Positions 30,305 through 39,747 of a DNA stretch of 64,000 nt are shown piece by piece (within the stretch, counting starts at the first letter, position 1; each line of letters begins with the position of its first letter). The position numbers and the translations under genes were made by a program. The DNA is from Lachnoanaerobaculum gingivalis (GTDB lineage: Bacteria > Bacillota > Clostridia > Lachnospirales > Lachnospiraceae). Below the pieces are notes generated by a model, which had not been told where the DNA came from, made no database searches, and saw only the letters and a list, made by a program, of their open reading frames with translations. Location of the stretch: positions 124,001-188,000 of the forward strand of contig NZ_RRCO01000007.1 in the NCBI RefSeq assembly GCF_003862475.1, given 5' to 3'.

Positions 30305-30934
30305 ATGAAGAGAGATTCTTATCAGAAGACAAAAAGAATGGTAATCATGGCTATCTTTATAGCTATAATTATTATTCAGACATTGGTACCTATTTTGGGA
30401 TTTATACCGCTTGGTATAATGAACGCAACCATCATTCATGTAACGGTAGCCATAGGGGCGATATTACTTGGATGGAAAGAAGGAGCAGGACTGGGATTTG
30501 TATTCGGACTTGGCAGTATGTGGAAGAACACATTTATGCCGAACCCGACATCATTTTGTTTTTCACCGTTTGCACCGGCCATAGCGGGATACACAGGTGG
30601 AATAAGATCGGTTATAGTGTGCTTTCTTCCGAGAATACTGGTAGGTATAGTGGCTGCACTTGTTTTCAGAGCAATGAGAAAAACAGGTAAGGTGAAAATA
30701 GCACTCCTGGTATCAGGAGCCATGGCGGCAATAACAAACACAATATTGGTAATGAGCGGTATATACTTTTTGTTCGGAGAGCATTATGCAAGCGCAACAG
30801 GAAGAGAGATTGCACAGTTGCCGGTTATAATAGTAGGTATAATAGGAACACAGGGAGTAGCAGAGGCAATAGTATCTGCAATCCTTACTTTAGCTGTAGC
30901 AGGTACATTATTAAAAATCAGTGAAGAGCGATAA
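30305..30934 (+). CDS. ECF transporter substrate-binding (S) component
   Basis: 209 residues, about six membrane helices, AGGAG before the ATG. It has the S-component layout: an N-terminal KRMVIMAIFIAIIIIQTLVP helix, then GATILLGWKEG-like loop (AIGAILLGWKEGAGLGFVFG), NPTSFCFSPFAPAIAG, and a later ITNTILVMSGIYFLFG. S components give vitamin specificity to a shared EcfAA'T module encoded elsewhere. The overall pattern resembles pantothenate-type PanT proteins, but ligand assignment is a guess. Confidence 0.8.
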   Translation: MKRDSYQKTKRMVIMAIFIAIIIIQTLVPILGFIPLGIMNATIIHVTVAIGAILLGWKEGAGLGFVFGLGSMWKNTFMPNPTSFCFSPFAPAIAGYTGGIRSVIVCFLPRILVGIVAALVFRAMRKTGKVKIALLVSGAMAAITNTILVMSGIYFLFGEHYASATGREIAQLPVIIVGIIGTQGVAEAIVSAILTLAVAGTLLKISEER

Positions 30935-30939
30935 AGCTA

Positions 30940-30968
30940 TTGACTTGTATACCTTCTTTATATATAAT
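30940..30968 (+). promoter_or_regulatory. promoter of rpmH
   Basis: TTGACT (30940-30945), 17 bp, TATAAT (30963-30968), immediately after the ECF gene; leader about 78 nt. Confidence 0.7.
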
Positions 30969-31052
30969 ACTAGGGTGCGTTCTTTGGAAAAGTAAAGAAC
31001 ATAGACTTGAGAAAGACTGGACAAACGAAAAGAAATAAGGAGGTATCAGATC

Positions 31053-31187
31053 ATGAAGATGACATTCCAACCTAAGAAGAGACAAAGATCTAAGGTTCAT
31101 GGTTTTAGAGCAAGAATGAGTTCAGCAGGCGGTAGAAAAGTTTTAGCTGCCAGAAGAGCAAAGGGAAGAGCTAGATTATCAGCTTAA
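31053..31187 (+). CDS. rpmH: 50S ribosomal protein L34
   Basis: 44 residues, [20 protein letters not shown], then [20 protein letters not shown] and RLSA. This is the whole length of bacterial L34 with its very basic composition. The RBS is AAGGAGGT. It begins the rpmH-rnpA-yidD-yidC-jag cluster next to oriC and is followed by its own terminator. Confidence 0.97.
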   Translation: MKMTFQPKKRQRSKVHGFRARMSSAGGRKVLAARRAKGRARLSA

Positions 31188-31264
31188 AAAAATAAGGCAA
31201 TAGCCGGAAAACAGATGAGTACTACATTATGTAGTAAAGGATTTATCTGTCGAAGATTACTTAG

Positions 31265-31284
31265 GGATAGTCTTATGACTATCC
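31265..31284 (+). terminator. terminator/attenuator after rpmH
   Basis: GGATAGTC-TTAT-GACTATCC then TTTTAGTTT. It probably lowers rnpA relative to rpmH. Confidence 0.7.
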
Positions 31285-31349
31285 TTTTAGTTTATGGTAG
31301 TATTACATTTAATCTAATATAAGATGCGTTTTGCATTTGAGGAGTTTAT

Positions 31350-31703
31350 GTGAAAAATTTTCCTTCTTTAAGAAGTAATGCTGATTTTCAAAGGGTATAT
31401 AAGAACGGAAAGTCATATGCCAATAAAACTCTTGTAATGTATGTATATGGAAATGAGTTGGATTACAACAGGATAGGTATATCGGTTTCAAAGAAAAACG
31501 GTAACAGTGTAGTAAGACATACATTTGCAAGGAAAATCAGAGAAATTTTCAGGTTGAATAAGATTGAGAAAAAGGGATTAGATATAATAGTAGTAGTACG
31601 AGTAGGCGCAGATGTAGGTGATTATCATAAATTGGAGAGTGCCTACTTACATTTGCTGAAATCACATAGACTGGATAGAGAAAATGTTGAAGAAAATAAA
31701 TAG
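31350..31703 (+). CDS. rnpA: ribonuclease P protein component
   Basis: GTG start at 31350 with GAGGAG upstream; the overlapping ATG at 31348 is followed at once by a stop. 117 residues, [39 protein letters not shown], then ARKIREIFR. The RNR signature is R-H instead of R-N at its first position but otherwise intact. With the RNase P RNA it matures tRNA 5' ends. Confidence 0.94.
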   Translation: MKNFPSLRSNADFQRVYKNGKSYANKTLVMYVYGNELDYNRIGISVSKKNGNSVVRHTFARKIREIFRLNKIEKKGLDIIVVVRVGADVGDYHKLESAYLHLLKSHRLDRENVEENK

Positions 31704-31920
31704 CTTAGTATTAAAGGGTATGATTAAGCTTATTAGATTCTATCAAAAATATCTGTCACCGTTAAAGGTCAGAACACATTGTATTTATACTCCTACCTGT
31801 TCACAATATGCCATAGAGGCTTTAAAAAAACATGGCATAATAAAGGGGTCACTGCTTAGCATATGGAGAATACTCAGATGTAATCCTTTAGCCAAAGGTG
31901 GATACGATCCTGTACCATAA
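31684..31920 (+). CDS. yidD: membrane protein insertion efficiency factor YidD
   Basis: 78 residues. [20 protein letters not shown], then [17 protein letters not shown] and [14 protein letters not shown] are the family blocks, with conserved cysteines. It overlaps rnpA by 20 bp, as usual, suggesting translational coupling. It helps YidC/Sec insert membrane proteins. Confidence 0.95.
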   Translation: MLKKINSLVLKGMIKLIRFYQKYLSPLKVRTHCIYTPTCSQYAIEALKKHGIIKGSLLSIWRILRCNPLAKGGYDPVP

Positions 31921-31928
31921 GTATATTT

Positions 31929-33233
31929 ATGGAATTTAGTAAGTTAGAAAATCTAATGAAATTTGGAGGAATTAGCTTGGACGTTGTATTATTAACAAAG
32001 TCATCCACACCTATTATAGGTTGGTTTGCTGAAATACTTGGATTTATAATGAATCTGATATTTGATTTGGGAATTACAAATATCGGTGTCGCTATTATAA
32101 TTTTTACACTGGTAATTAATATAATAATGATACCTTTGACTATAAATCAGCAGAAGTCACAAAAACTTCAGGCTGTAATTCAGCCTGAGATAAAGGCCAT
32201 ACAGGATAAATATAAAGGAAAAACAGATAATGAATCGGCAATGAAGATGAATGCTGAGACCAGAGCCGTATACAGTAAGTATGGTACAAGTATGGCCGGC
32301 GGATGTCTTCCGCTTCTTATACAGATGCCTATACTGTTCGGCCTTTATCAGGTTATATACAGAATACCGGCATATGTAACAAGTGTTCGCAGTGTATTTG
32401 AAACTGTAGCTACTTCACTTATGCAACAGTCTGATTATATAAATAAGATAAGTGATTTGGCAAAAGCTGTAAGACTTCCTGTAGAAAATAATGATTATAC
32501 AATTCCAAATAAAGTAATAGACTTATTATATAAATTTACACCTGAAAAATGGACTACATTGTCGGAGACATTCCCAAATATGAGCAGTGTCTTGGAGACA
32601 AGTGTTCCTCTTATTAAGCAGATGAATTCATTCCTTGGTATTGATTTATCAGTATCACCATGGCAGGGAATGAACAATATAAATATAGCATGGATAATAC
32701 CGATATTGGCCGGAGTTACACAGTTTATATCAACTAAGGTAATGACAACAAACCAGCCGAAGAATGGAGAGCCTGAGAATGAAATGGCAAAACAGATGCA
32801 GAGTATGAATACTGTAATGCCTATTATGTCTGTAGTATTTTGTTTTACTCTCCCTGCAGGTATCGGTATATACTGGATAGCTTCCGCACTTGCAAGAACA
32901 GTTATTCAGTTACTTGTAAACTACAGACTTAAAGATCTTGATATTGATAAGCTTGTAGAGTCAAATCTTGCAAAGCAAAATGCAAAGAGAGCAAAGCAAG
33001 GACTTCCTGCATTAAGCGCAAATAAGAAAGTTATTGAAAATGCAAAGCATATGGATGAGATAGAAAAGCAGGAAAAAGAAGACAGAGCTAAGAAATACGA
33101 AGTGAATGCCAAGAATTTAAAGGATTCTACAGAGTATTACAATAAGGATGCAAAACCGGGTTCACTTGCTTCAAAGGCTAATATGGTAGCCAAGTACAAT
33201 GAGAAGCAGGCAAATTCTAAGAAAAATAAATAG
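31929..33233 (+). CDS. yidC: membrane protein insertase YidC/OxaA
   Basis: 434 residues. The core 60 kDa inner-membrane-protein domain begins IGVAIIIFTLVINIIMIPLT, followed by cytoplasmic hairpin QQKSQKLQAVIQPEIKAIQD, GGCLPLLIQMPILFGLYQVI and later LPAGIGIYWIASALARTVIQ. A lysine-rich C-terminal tail of ~80 residues follows. There is no clear lipobox, unlike SpoIIIJ of Bacillus. Eight bp after yidD. Confidence 0.96.
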   Translation: MEFSKLENLMKFGGISLDVVLLTKSSTPIIGWFAEILGFIMNLIFDLGITNIGVAIIIFTLVINIIMIPLTINQQKSQKLQAVIQPEIKAIQDKYKGKTDNESAMKMNAETRAVYSKYGTSMAGGCLPLLIQMPILFGLYQVIYRIPAYVTSVRSVFETVATSLMQQSDYINKISDLAKAVRLPVENNDYTIPNKVIDLLYKFTPEKWTTLSETFPNMSSVLETSVPLIKQMNSFLGIDLSVSPWQGMNNINIAWIIPILAGVTQFISTKVMTTNQPKNGEPENEMAKQMQSMNTVMPIMSVVFCFTLPAGIGIYWIASALARTVIQLLVNYRLKDLDIDKLVESNLAKQNAKRAKQGLPALSANKKVIENAKHMDEIEKQEKEDRAKKYEVNAKNLKDSTEYYNKDAKPGSLASKANMVAKYNEKQANSKKNK

Positions 33234-33243
33234 GAGGAATGAG

Positions 33244-34176
33244 ATGGACAGTGCTAGAGTTTCAGCAAGAAATTATGATGAAGCTTTAACCAAGGCTTTA
33301 ATAGAGCTTGGAACCACAAGTGATAATGTGGATGTAGAGATAATTGAAAGAGGCACTAATGGATTTTTGGGAGTTTTCGGTGCAAAGCCTTGGACTCTTA
33401 AGGTTACAGTAAAGAAATCTGCTGATACTGAGAAAAAGAATTCATCAGAAAAGAAACATGAAAAGCAGAGGGAACAAAAATCTCCTATTGAGAAAAAAGA
33501 AGTAGAGAAAAAGGAAACCGCATCAGAAAAGGTAGAGACTGTTGTACAAGAAGCTATAGTAGAAGAAAAAGAGACTTCGCCAAAGTCTGAAGAAGCTGTA
33601 GATGAATATACACAGTTTTACGGTGAGGAAGAGCCTTCTTCTGCAAGCAGACGAGTACTTACAAATGATGAGCTTGAGCAGATAAGAGACAAAGCAGATA
33701 CTTTCTTAAAGGATTTCTTCACAGCAATGAATCTTCCTGCACATGCGGTATATAATTTCTCATTTAAGACAAATGAGCTTTCTATCGTAATAGAGAGTGA
33801 AGAAGACTTAGGCGTATTGATAGGAAAAAGAGGTCAGACTCTTGATTCACTTCAGTATATATTGAGCCTTGTAGTAAATAAGAGCAGTGAAAGCTATATA
33901 AGAATAAAGCTTGATACTGAAAACTACAGAAAAAAGAGAAAAGATAAACTTGAAATGCTTGCAAAGAATATAGCTGCAAAGGTAAAGAAAACAGGCAAGT
34001 TTACAGAGCTTGAACCTATGAATGCTTATGAGAGAAGAATCATACATGCTGCACTCCAAGGAGACAATATGGTATCCACAAAGAGTGTAGGTGAGGAACC
34101 TTTCAGACATATAACAGTTTATCCGAAGAAGAATTTCAAACAAAACAGAAGAAGCCCTAAAAGGGAAATACAATAA
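33244..34176 (+). CDS. jag: Jag/KhpB-type RNA-binding protein
   Basis: ATG 33244 follows TAGGAGGA; an upstream in-frame start at 33199 lies within yidC and is rejected. 310 residues: Jag_N (SARNYDEALTKALIELGT), a long charged linker of ~100 residues rich in Glu/Lys, a KH-II domain (EDLGVLIGKRGQTLDSLQYI), then R3H (EPMNAYERRIIHAALQGDNM). It binds RNA and affects division and cell-wall growth in other Firmicutes. It is adjacent to yidC in the canonical order. Confidence 0.95.
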   Translation: MDSARVSARNYDEALTKALIELGTTSDNVDVEIIERGTNGFLGVFGAKPWTLKVTVKKSADTEKKNSSEKKHEKQREQKSPIEKKEVEKKETASEKVETVVQEAIVEEKETSPKSEEAVDEYTQFYGEEEPSSASRRVLTNDELEQIRDKADTFLKDFFTAMNLPAHAVYNFSFKTNELSIVIESEEDLGVLIGKRGQTLDSLQYILSLVVNKSSESYIRIKLDTENYRKKRKDKLEMLAKNIAAKVKKTGKFTELEPMNAYERRIIHAALQGDNMVSTKSVGEEPFRHITVYPKKNFKQNRRSPKREIQ

Positions 34177-34190
34177 GAACCGGTCTTGTG

Positions 34191-34231
34191 AAAGAGGGCT
34201 GTTAATAACATAGTTATTGATAGTCCTCTTT
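34191..34231 (+). terminator. terminator after jag
   Basis: Arms AAAGAGG (34191-34197) and CCTCTTT (34225-34231) with further pairing of the AATAAC/GTTATT region inside, followed by TATTTTAG. Confidence 0.65.
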
Positions 34232-34272
34232 TATTTTAGTAATAATTATAATAAAAGTAGGATTATATAAAT

Positions 34273-35643
34273 ATGAAGAGAACAGATACTATTGCCGCTA
34301 TAGCAACAGCACTTGGAGAAAGTGGAATAGGCATAATAAGAATAAGCGGAGAAGATGCCATAAGTATAGCCGATAAGATATACAGCGGAAAGAAAAGACT
34401 GATTGAGGCGGACTCACATACTATCAACTACGGACATATATTTTTCGGTGAAGAGATAATAGATGAAGTTTTGGTAATGCTGATGAAAGCACCGAGAACA
34501 TTCACAGGCGAAGATACAGTAGAGATAAACTGTCATGGTGGTATATTGATACTTGAAAAAGTATTGCATGCAGTACTGGAGTCGGGGGCAAGGATGGCAC
34601 TTCCTGGAGAATTTACAAAGAGAGCCTTTTTAAACGGAAAGATGGATCTAAGTCAGGCGGAAGCGGTCATAGATATAATAGAGGCAAAGAATGAACTGGC
34701 ATTAAAAGCCGGAATCAGACAGCTAAACGGAGCTGTGACAGAAAATATAAAGACAATAAGGGCTCAGATACTGGAGCAGATTGCATTTATAGAAGCCGCA
34801 CTTGACGATCCTGAACATTATTCACTGGACGGATACAGTGATAAACTCAAAAAAATAGTAAAGAAATTATATACAAGAATAGAATACTTAAAGAAATCAT
34901 TTAAAGATGGAAGTATTATAAAGGAAGGTATAAATACGGTCATAATAGGAAAGCCGAATGCCGGAAAATCTTCCATTTTAAATCTCCTTTCAAGAACAGA
35001 CAGAGCAATAGTTACCGATATAGCCGGAACAACAAGAGATACATTGACAGAGAATATCAAACTGTCAGGTATCAGCTTGAATATCACGGATACAGCCGGT
35101 ATCAGACAGACTGATGATGTGGTGGAAAGTATAGGAGTGCAAAAGGCAATAGAAGCAAGTAATAATGCAGACTTGAATTTGGTAGTAATAGACGGGCTTT
35201 TACCTTTAGATAAAGAAGATATAGAGCTACTTGAAAGTGTAAAAGATAAAAATGCAATAATATTGCTTAATAAATCAGATAAAGAACTTAAATTAAGTAT
35301 TGAAGATATCAAGAAGTACAGCGATAAGGACGTTATAATATTCTCAGCCAAGGAAAATATAGGAGTAGATGAATTAGAGGATATGATCAAGGCTAAGTTT
35401 ATTTCAAAAGAGATAAATTTCAATGATCAAGTAATTATAACAAATATAAGACATCAGGAAATAATAAATGAAGTATCGGAATCTTTGGAAATGTGTCTTT
35501 CAAGTATCGAAGAAGGATATGAAGAGGACTTCTTTACAATAGATCTTTTGAATGCCTATGAAGCATTGGGTGAGATAATAGGTGAAACAGTGGATGATGA
35601 TGTTGTAAATGAAATATTCTCAAAGTTCTGTATGGGTAAGTAA
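34273..35643 (+). CDS. mnmE: tRNA modification GTPase MnmE
   Basis: 456 residues. N-terminal folate-binding domain (DTIAAIATALGESGIGIIRI), helical domain with embedded G domain: P-loop IIGKPNAGKSSILNLL, DIAGTTRDT, DTAGI, NKSD. C-terminal catalytic Cys in FCMGK. With MnmG it makes the cmnm5 group on wobble uridine 34. It is first of mnmE-mnmG-rsmG. Confidence 0.97.
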   Translation: MKRTDTIAAIATALGESGIGIIRISGEDAISIADKIYSGKKRLIEADSHTINYGHIFFGEEIIDEVLVMLMKAPRTFTGEDTVEINCHGGILILEKVLHAVLESGARMALPGEFTKRAFLNGKMDLSQAEAVIDIIEAKNELALKAGIRQLNGAVTENIKTIRAQILEQIAFIEAALDDPEHYSLDGYSDKLKKIVKKLYTRIEYLKKSFKDGSIIKEGINTVIIGKPNAGKSSILNLLSRTDRAIVTDIAGTTRDTLTENIKLSGISLNITDTAGIRQTDDVVESIGVQKAIEASNNADLNLVVIDGLLPLDKEDIELLESVKDKNAIILLNKSDKELKLSIEDIKKYSDKDVIIFSAKENIGVDELEDMIKAKFISKEINFNDQVIITNIRHQEIINEVSESLEMCLSSIEEGYEEDFFTIDLLNAYEALGEIIGETVDDDVVNEIFSKFCMGK

Positions 35644-35675
35644 TTTGATTGTATACAATTAAATAGAGGTAGTTA

Positions 35676-37565
35676 ATGAATATAATAGAAAAAGTATATG
35701 ATATTGTAGTAGTTGGAGCAGGCCATGCAGGATGTGAGGCGGCACTTGCAAGTGCAAGACTTGGACTAAAGACAGTGATATTTACAGTAAGCGTGGATTC
35801 AATAGCTTTGATGCCATGTAATCCAAATATAGGTGGGAGTTCAAAAGGACACCTTGTAAGAGAACTTGATGCACTTGGCGGAGAAATGGGGAAATGTATT
35901 GATAAAACATTTATACAGTCAAAGATGTTGAATGCATCAAAGGGTCCTGCAGTGCACTCTCTCAGAGCGCAGGCTGACAAGCAGGAATATTCCAAAGAAA
36001 TGAGAAAAACCTTGGAGAATACTCCAAATCTTACTATATGTCAAAAAGAGATAACAAAGCTTATAATTGAGGATAATATATGTAAAGGTGTTGAAACCGT
36101 ATCAGGAAGTAAGTACTTTGCTAAAGCGGTCATTTTGGCGACAGGTACATATTTGAATGCAAGATGTATATATGGCGAGGTGGCTGAATATACAGGACCG
36201 AACGGTCTAAAATCGGCAAATCATCTCACATCCTCTCTTTTAGAATATGGTATTGATTTAAACAGATTTAAAACAGGTACTCCTGCCAGAGTTGACGGTA
36301 GAACTATAGATTACAGTGTGATGCAGGAGCAATATGGAGATGATCCGGTAGTACCTTTCTCTTTTGAAACAGATCCTGACAGTGTACAAAAAGAACAGGT
36401 TAAATGCTATCTTGCTTATACCGGTGAAAAGACTCATGAAATAATAAGAGAAAATATAGACAGATCACCATTGTTTTCAGGTGCTATAAAAGGAACAGGC
36501 CCAAGATATTGTCCTTCCATAGAGGATAAAGTTGTAAAATTCCCTGAAAAAGACAGACATCAAATTTTTGTAGAGCCGGAAGGACTTTATACAAATGAAA
36601 TGTATCTGTCAGGACTGTCAAGCTCTCTGCCTGAAGATGTACAGTATGCAATGATCAGAAGTATAGAAGGTTTTGAAAATGCGGAAATAGTAAGAAACGG
36701 ATATGCAATTGAATATGATTGCATAGATGCCAGACAGCTAAAAGACAGCTTGGAATTTAGAGCTATTGAAGGTTTGTTTGCAGCAGGTCAGTTTAACGGT
36801 AGTTCAGGATATGAAGAGGCTGCTGTTCAGGGACTTATGGCAGGTATAAATGCAGCCATGAAAGTTATGGGAAAAGAACCGGTTGTAATAGGTAGAGATC
36901 AAGGGTATATAGGTGTACTTATAGATGATCTTGTTACAAAAGAAAGTCATGAGCCATATAGAATGATGACATCAAGATCTGAATACAGACTTCTTTTAAG
37001 ACAGGATAACGCTGATATCAGACTTTCAAAAATAGGCTATGAAGTAGGACTTATATCTAAGGAAAGATATCAAAGACTTCTTGAAAAAGAAAGACAGATA
37101 GATGAGGAAATTGAAAGACTTAAAAATATACATATAGGAGCAAATGCTACAGTACAGGAATTTTTAGTAAGAAACGGATCCACACCGCTTCAAACTTCGG
37201 CAAACTTGGCAGAAATAATAAGAAGGCCTGAGTTAAATTACGATATTACAAAAGAACTTGATGAGAATAGAAAAGAACTTAGAAAAGAAGTCAGGGATCA
37301 GGTAAATATAAATATAAAATATGAGGGCTATATAAAAAGGCAGGAATCACAGGTAAAGCAGTTTAAAAAACTTGAAAACAAGAAAATACCTGTAGATATA
37401 GACTATAATAATGTAAACAGTCTTAGAATAGAGGCGGTACAAAAGCTAAGTAAAGTAAGACCAAGCTCTATCGGTCAGGCATCAAGAATATCGGGAGTAT
37501 CACCTGCAGATATAACCGTACTATTGGTATATTTAGAGACCTATAAGGAGAAAAAGAATGTATAA
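35676..37565 (+). CDS. mnmG: tRNA uridine 5-carboxymethylaminomethyl modification enzyme MnmG
   Basis: 629 residues. FAD Rossmann motif [50 protein letters not shown]-like insert, [17 protein letters not shown], and the C-terminal helical domain ending [11 protein letters not shown]. Partner of MnmE. It overlaps rsmG by 8 bp. Confidence 0.97.
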   Translation: MNIIEKVYDIVVVGAGHAGCEAALASARLGLKTVIFTVSVDSIALMPCNPNIGGSSKGHLVRELDALGGEMGKCIDKTFIQSKMLNASKGPAVHSLRAQADKQEYSKEMRKTLENTPNLTICQKEITKLIIEDNICKGVETVSGSKYFAKAVILATGTYLNARCIYGEVAEYTGPNGLKSANHLTSSLLEYGIDLNRFKTGTPARVDGRTIDYSVMQEQYGDDPVVPFSFETDPDSVQKEQVKCYLAYTGEKTHEIIRENIDRSPLFSGAIKGTGPRYCPSIEDKVVKFPEKDRHQIFVEPEGLYTNEMYLSGLSSSLPEDVQYAMIRSIEGFENAEIVRNGYAIEYDCIDARQLKDSLEFRAIEGLFAAGQFNGSSGYEEAAVQGLMAGINAAMKVMGKEPVVIGRDQGYIGVLIDDLVTKESHEPYRMMTSRSEYRLLLRQDNADIRLSKIGYEVGLISKERYQRLLEKERQIDEEIERLKNIHIGANATVQEFLVRNGSTPLQTSANLAEIIRRPELNYDITKELDENRKELRKEVRDQVNINIKYEGYIKRQESQVKQFKKLENKKIPVDIDYNNVNSLRIEAVQKLSKVRPSSIGQASRISGVSPADITVLLVYLETYKEKKNV

Positions 37566-38283
37566 TGATATGGTAAAATACTTATCAGAAAGCAATATTC
37601 CGGATGTAGATATATCTGATGAAAAAAAAGAAAAACTGTATAAATTCTATGAGATTTTGGTAGAGAAAAATAAGGTTATGAATCTTACTTCAATAACAGA
37701 AATCAAGGAGTTTACATATAAGCATTTTATAGACAGTATTGCTTTGGAAAAAATAGTAAAAGACCTTGGCAGTAATAACTATAATATAGCCGATCTGGGA
37801 ACAGGTGCAGGTTTTCCCGGAATACCTTTGGCTATAGTGTATCCGAATCTTAATCTTACCTTGATAGACAGTTTAAATAAGAGAATAAAATTTATAAAAG
37901 AAACCTGTGATATTTTGGATATCAAAAATGTTAATGCAATACATTCAAGAGCTGAGGATATAGACAGAAATAAAGACTACAGAGAGAAATTTGATATATG
38001 TGTATCCAGAGCCGTTGCAAATCTGGCATCACTTTCAGAATATTGTTTACCTCTGGTAAAGAACGGCGGAAGTTTTATATCATACAAATCAAAGGGATAT
38101 GAAGTAGAAATAGCTGAAGCACAAAAGGCAATAAAAGTGCTTGGCGGGGAAATAGGAAATATTGAAAAGTTTGAGTTGGGCGAATATGGTGAAAGAATTT
38201 TAATTGATATAAAGAAAATTAAATCCACACCTAATAAGTATCCCAGAAAAGCAGGTTTACCGACCAAGGAACCTATAAAGTAA
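37558..38283 (+). CDS. rsmG: 16S rRNA (guanine-527-N7)-methyltransferase
   Basis: 241 residues. SAM-binding [20 protein letters not shown], then [14 protein letters not shown] and [20 protein letters not shown]. The stop is followed by the terminator/parS region. Loss of RsmG gives low-level streptomycin resistance in other bacteria. Confidence 0.96.
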   Translation: MYNDMVKYLSESNIPDVDISDEKKEKLYKFYEILVEKNKVMNLTSITEIKEFTYKHFIDSIALEKIVKDLGSNNYNIADLGTGAGFPGIPLAIVYPNLNLTLIDSLNKRIKFIKETCDILDIKNVNAIHSRAEDIDRNKDYREKFDICVSRAVANLASLSEYCLPLVKNGGSFISYKSKGYEVEIAEAQKAIKVLGGEIGNIEKFELGEYGERILIDIKKIKSTPNKYPRKAGLPTKEPIK

Positions 38284-38288
38284 AAATA

Positions 38289-38304
38289 TGTTTCACATGA
38301 AACA
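38289..38304. promoter_or_regulatory. parS site 1
   Basis: TGTTTCACATGAAACA, differing from Bacillus consensus TGTTTCACGTGAAACA in one central base. It lies 6 bp after rsmG and is bound by ParB/Spo0J. Confidence 0.85.
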
Positions 38305-38310
38305 TATTTT

Positions 38311-38352
38311 ATCCATACAGTAATGTTTCATGTGAAACATCACCGTATGGAT
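38311..38352 (+). terminator. rsmG operon terminator with parS site 2 forming its upper stem
   Basis: Lower arms ATCCATAC (38311-38318) and GTATGGAT (38345-38352), then GT/AC, then ATGTTTCA/TGAAACAT with two A/C mismatches between blocks, followed by T7. The parS at 38324-38339 (TGTTTCATGTGAAACA) is the top of the hairpin. Confidence 0.8.
38324..38339. promoter_or_regulatory. parS site 2 (inside the terminator)
   Basis: TGTTTCATGTGAAACA, the reverse complement of site 1. Confidence 0.85.
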
Positions 38353-38474
38353 TTTTTTAATATGCATATATTATTATAACAATGTATTTTTTAACATGAG
38401 CAAATTACAGTTATATAAGTAAATATAGATTTATATAGAATTGCTGATATATAATTATAAATAATCAAACAATT

Positions 38475-38490
38475 TGTTTCACATGAAACA
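38475..38490. promoter_or_regulatory. parS site 3
   Basis: TGTTTCACATGAAACA, in the 358-bp gap between rsmG and the hydrolase gene; nothing else is seen in that gap beyond sites 1-3 and the terminator. Confidence 0.85.
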
Positions 38491-38641
38491 TTGAAAAATA
38501 ATAAATTTATTTTAACTGTATCGCATTGATTAGAAAATACTAGTATGATAAAATATAAAAGTAATTACAATATCGAATGAATGTAAGTACAGAATTTATG
38601 TGTTGTGCTTATATTATTCTATAAAATAAGGGGTTTAAAAA

Positions 38642-39586
38642 GTGAAAAAATACCTAAAAATTTTGACTGCTATGGTGATTTCATCCTCTACATTGATAGG
38701 TGTATCATTATTAAATAAAATTACAAAAATTCATGCAGTTTCAAAAAATCTTCTTGAGAAAGATAAAACAAAAGAGTTTGAATGGAGATTTGGAAATATA
38801 AAATACAGAAAAAAAGGGCATGGTAATCCTATTCTGCTTGTACACTCTTTGGAGGTGGCATCGTCATCTGAGGAATGGTTCAAGGTGATAGATAATCTTG
38901 CGAAAACACATACTGTATATACTATTGATTTGATTGGTTGCGGCCTTTCTGAGAAGCCTTTTATGACATATACAAATCATATATTTTCTCAGTTAATTTC
39001 TGATTTTATAAAGGTGGTTATAGGTAAAAGGACAACAGTAATAACCAGTGGAAACAGCTCTTCTTTTGTTATTTCAGCATGTGATAATGACAGCACATTA
39101 TTTGAGAAAATAATACTTGTTTCACCTGAAAAATTGTCAAACGGTCATCTTATACCGGGAAAAAGGGCCAGAACATATAAGGCAATACTCTGTACATCGA
39201 TTTTAGGAACTCTACTATATAATATAGCGGTATACAAAATCAATATAAAACATAATATAAAGCAGGACTTCTATAAAAAAGAAAAATTTACAGATGATAT
39301 GTTGGATAAATGTTATGAAGCTGCACATAGAGGTTTGTCTCCAAAATCACTATATTCAAGTCTGGTATGTTTCTATACTAAGAATAACATAAAGTTTGAA
39401 TTATCTCAAATAGATAACAGTATTATAATATTTGAGGGCAGATTTAATAGAGATTCTTCGGATATAACCAAAGAATATGTAAAGATAAATCCTGCTATTG
39501 AAGCTGTGATAATAGATGATTCCAAGAAATATCCCCACATAGAGAATGAAAAGGAATTTTTAAAAGCTTTGAATATATATCTATAG
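38642..39586 (+). CDS. alpha/beta hydrolase with N-terminal membrane anchor
   Basis: GTG start at 38642 after AAGGGG. 314 residues: a hydrophobic N-terminal helix (ILTAMVISSSTLIGVSLL) that is a signal anchor or signal peptide, then an alpha/beta-hydrolase fold: oxyanion region PILLVHSLEVASSSEEW, DLIGCGLSEKP, nucleophile elbow SGNSSSF (canonical G-x-S-x-G is altered at its last glycine), and a C-terminal His in KKYPHIENEKEF. Substrate unknown. It lies alone between parS sites and parA, unusual for this locus. Confidence 0.75.
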   Translation: MKKYLKILTAMVISSSTLIGVSLLNKITKIHAVSKNLLEKDKTKEFEWRFGNIKYRKKGHGNPILLVHSLEVASSSEEWFKVIDNLAKTHTVYTIDLIGCGLSEKPFMTYTNHIFSQLISDFIKVVIGKRTTVITSGNSSSFVISACDNDSTLFEKIILVSPEKLSNGHLIPGKRARTYKAILCTSILGTLLYNIAVYKINIKHNIKQDFYKKEKFTDDMLDKCYEAAHRGLSPKSLYSSLVCFYTKNNIKFELSQIDNSIIIFEGRFNRDSSDITKEYVKINPAIEAVIIDDSKKYPHIENEKEFLKALNIYL

Positions 39587-39590
39587 AGAA

Positions 39591-39606
39591 TGTTTCACGG
39601 GAAACA
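39591..39606. promoter_or_regulatory. parS site 4
   Basis: TGTTTCACGGGAAACA, 5 bp after the hydrolase stop. Confidence 0.8.
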
Positions 39607-39705
39607 TTTATTTAAAAAGATATTATAGTGGAAATTCGAAAAAGACAAGGAAATATATAAGCTCTTTTCGGACAAAATAAAGAACGAAAATAATAAAAAT
39701 AAAAA

Positions 39706-39721
39706 TGTTTCACGGGAAACA
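39706..39721. promoter_or_regulatory. parS site 5
   Basis: TGTTTCACGGGAAACA, 26 bp before the parA start, overlapping its promoter/leader. Confidence 0.8.
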
Positions 39722-39747
39722 TAAATATAGAAAGGACAAGCAATTGC

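Noticed and set aside
30229-30690. Open frame overlapping the ECF S component in another frame
   Set aside because: Its start lies in the -35 box of the promoter and the translated sequence has no membrane character; the 30305 frame has RBS and helices.
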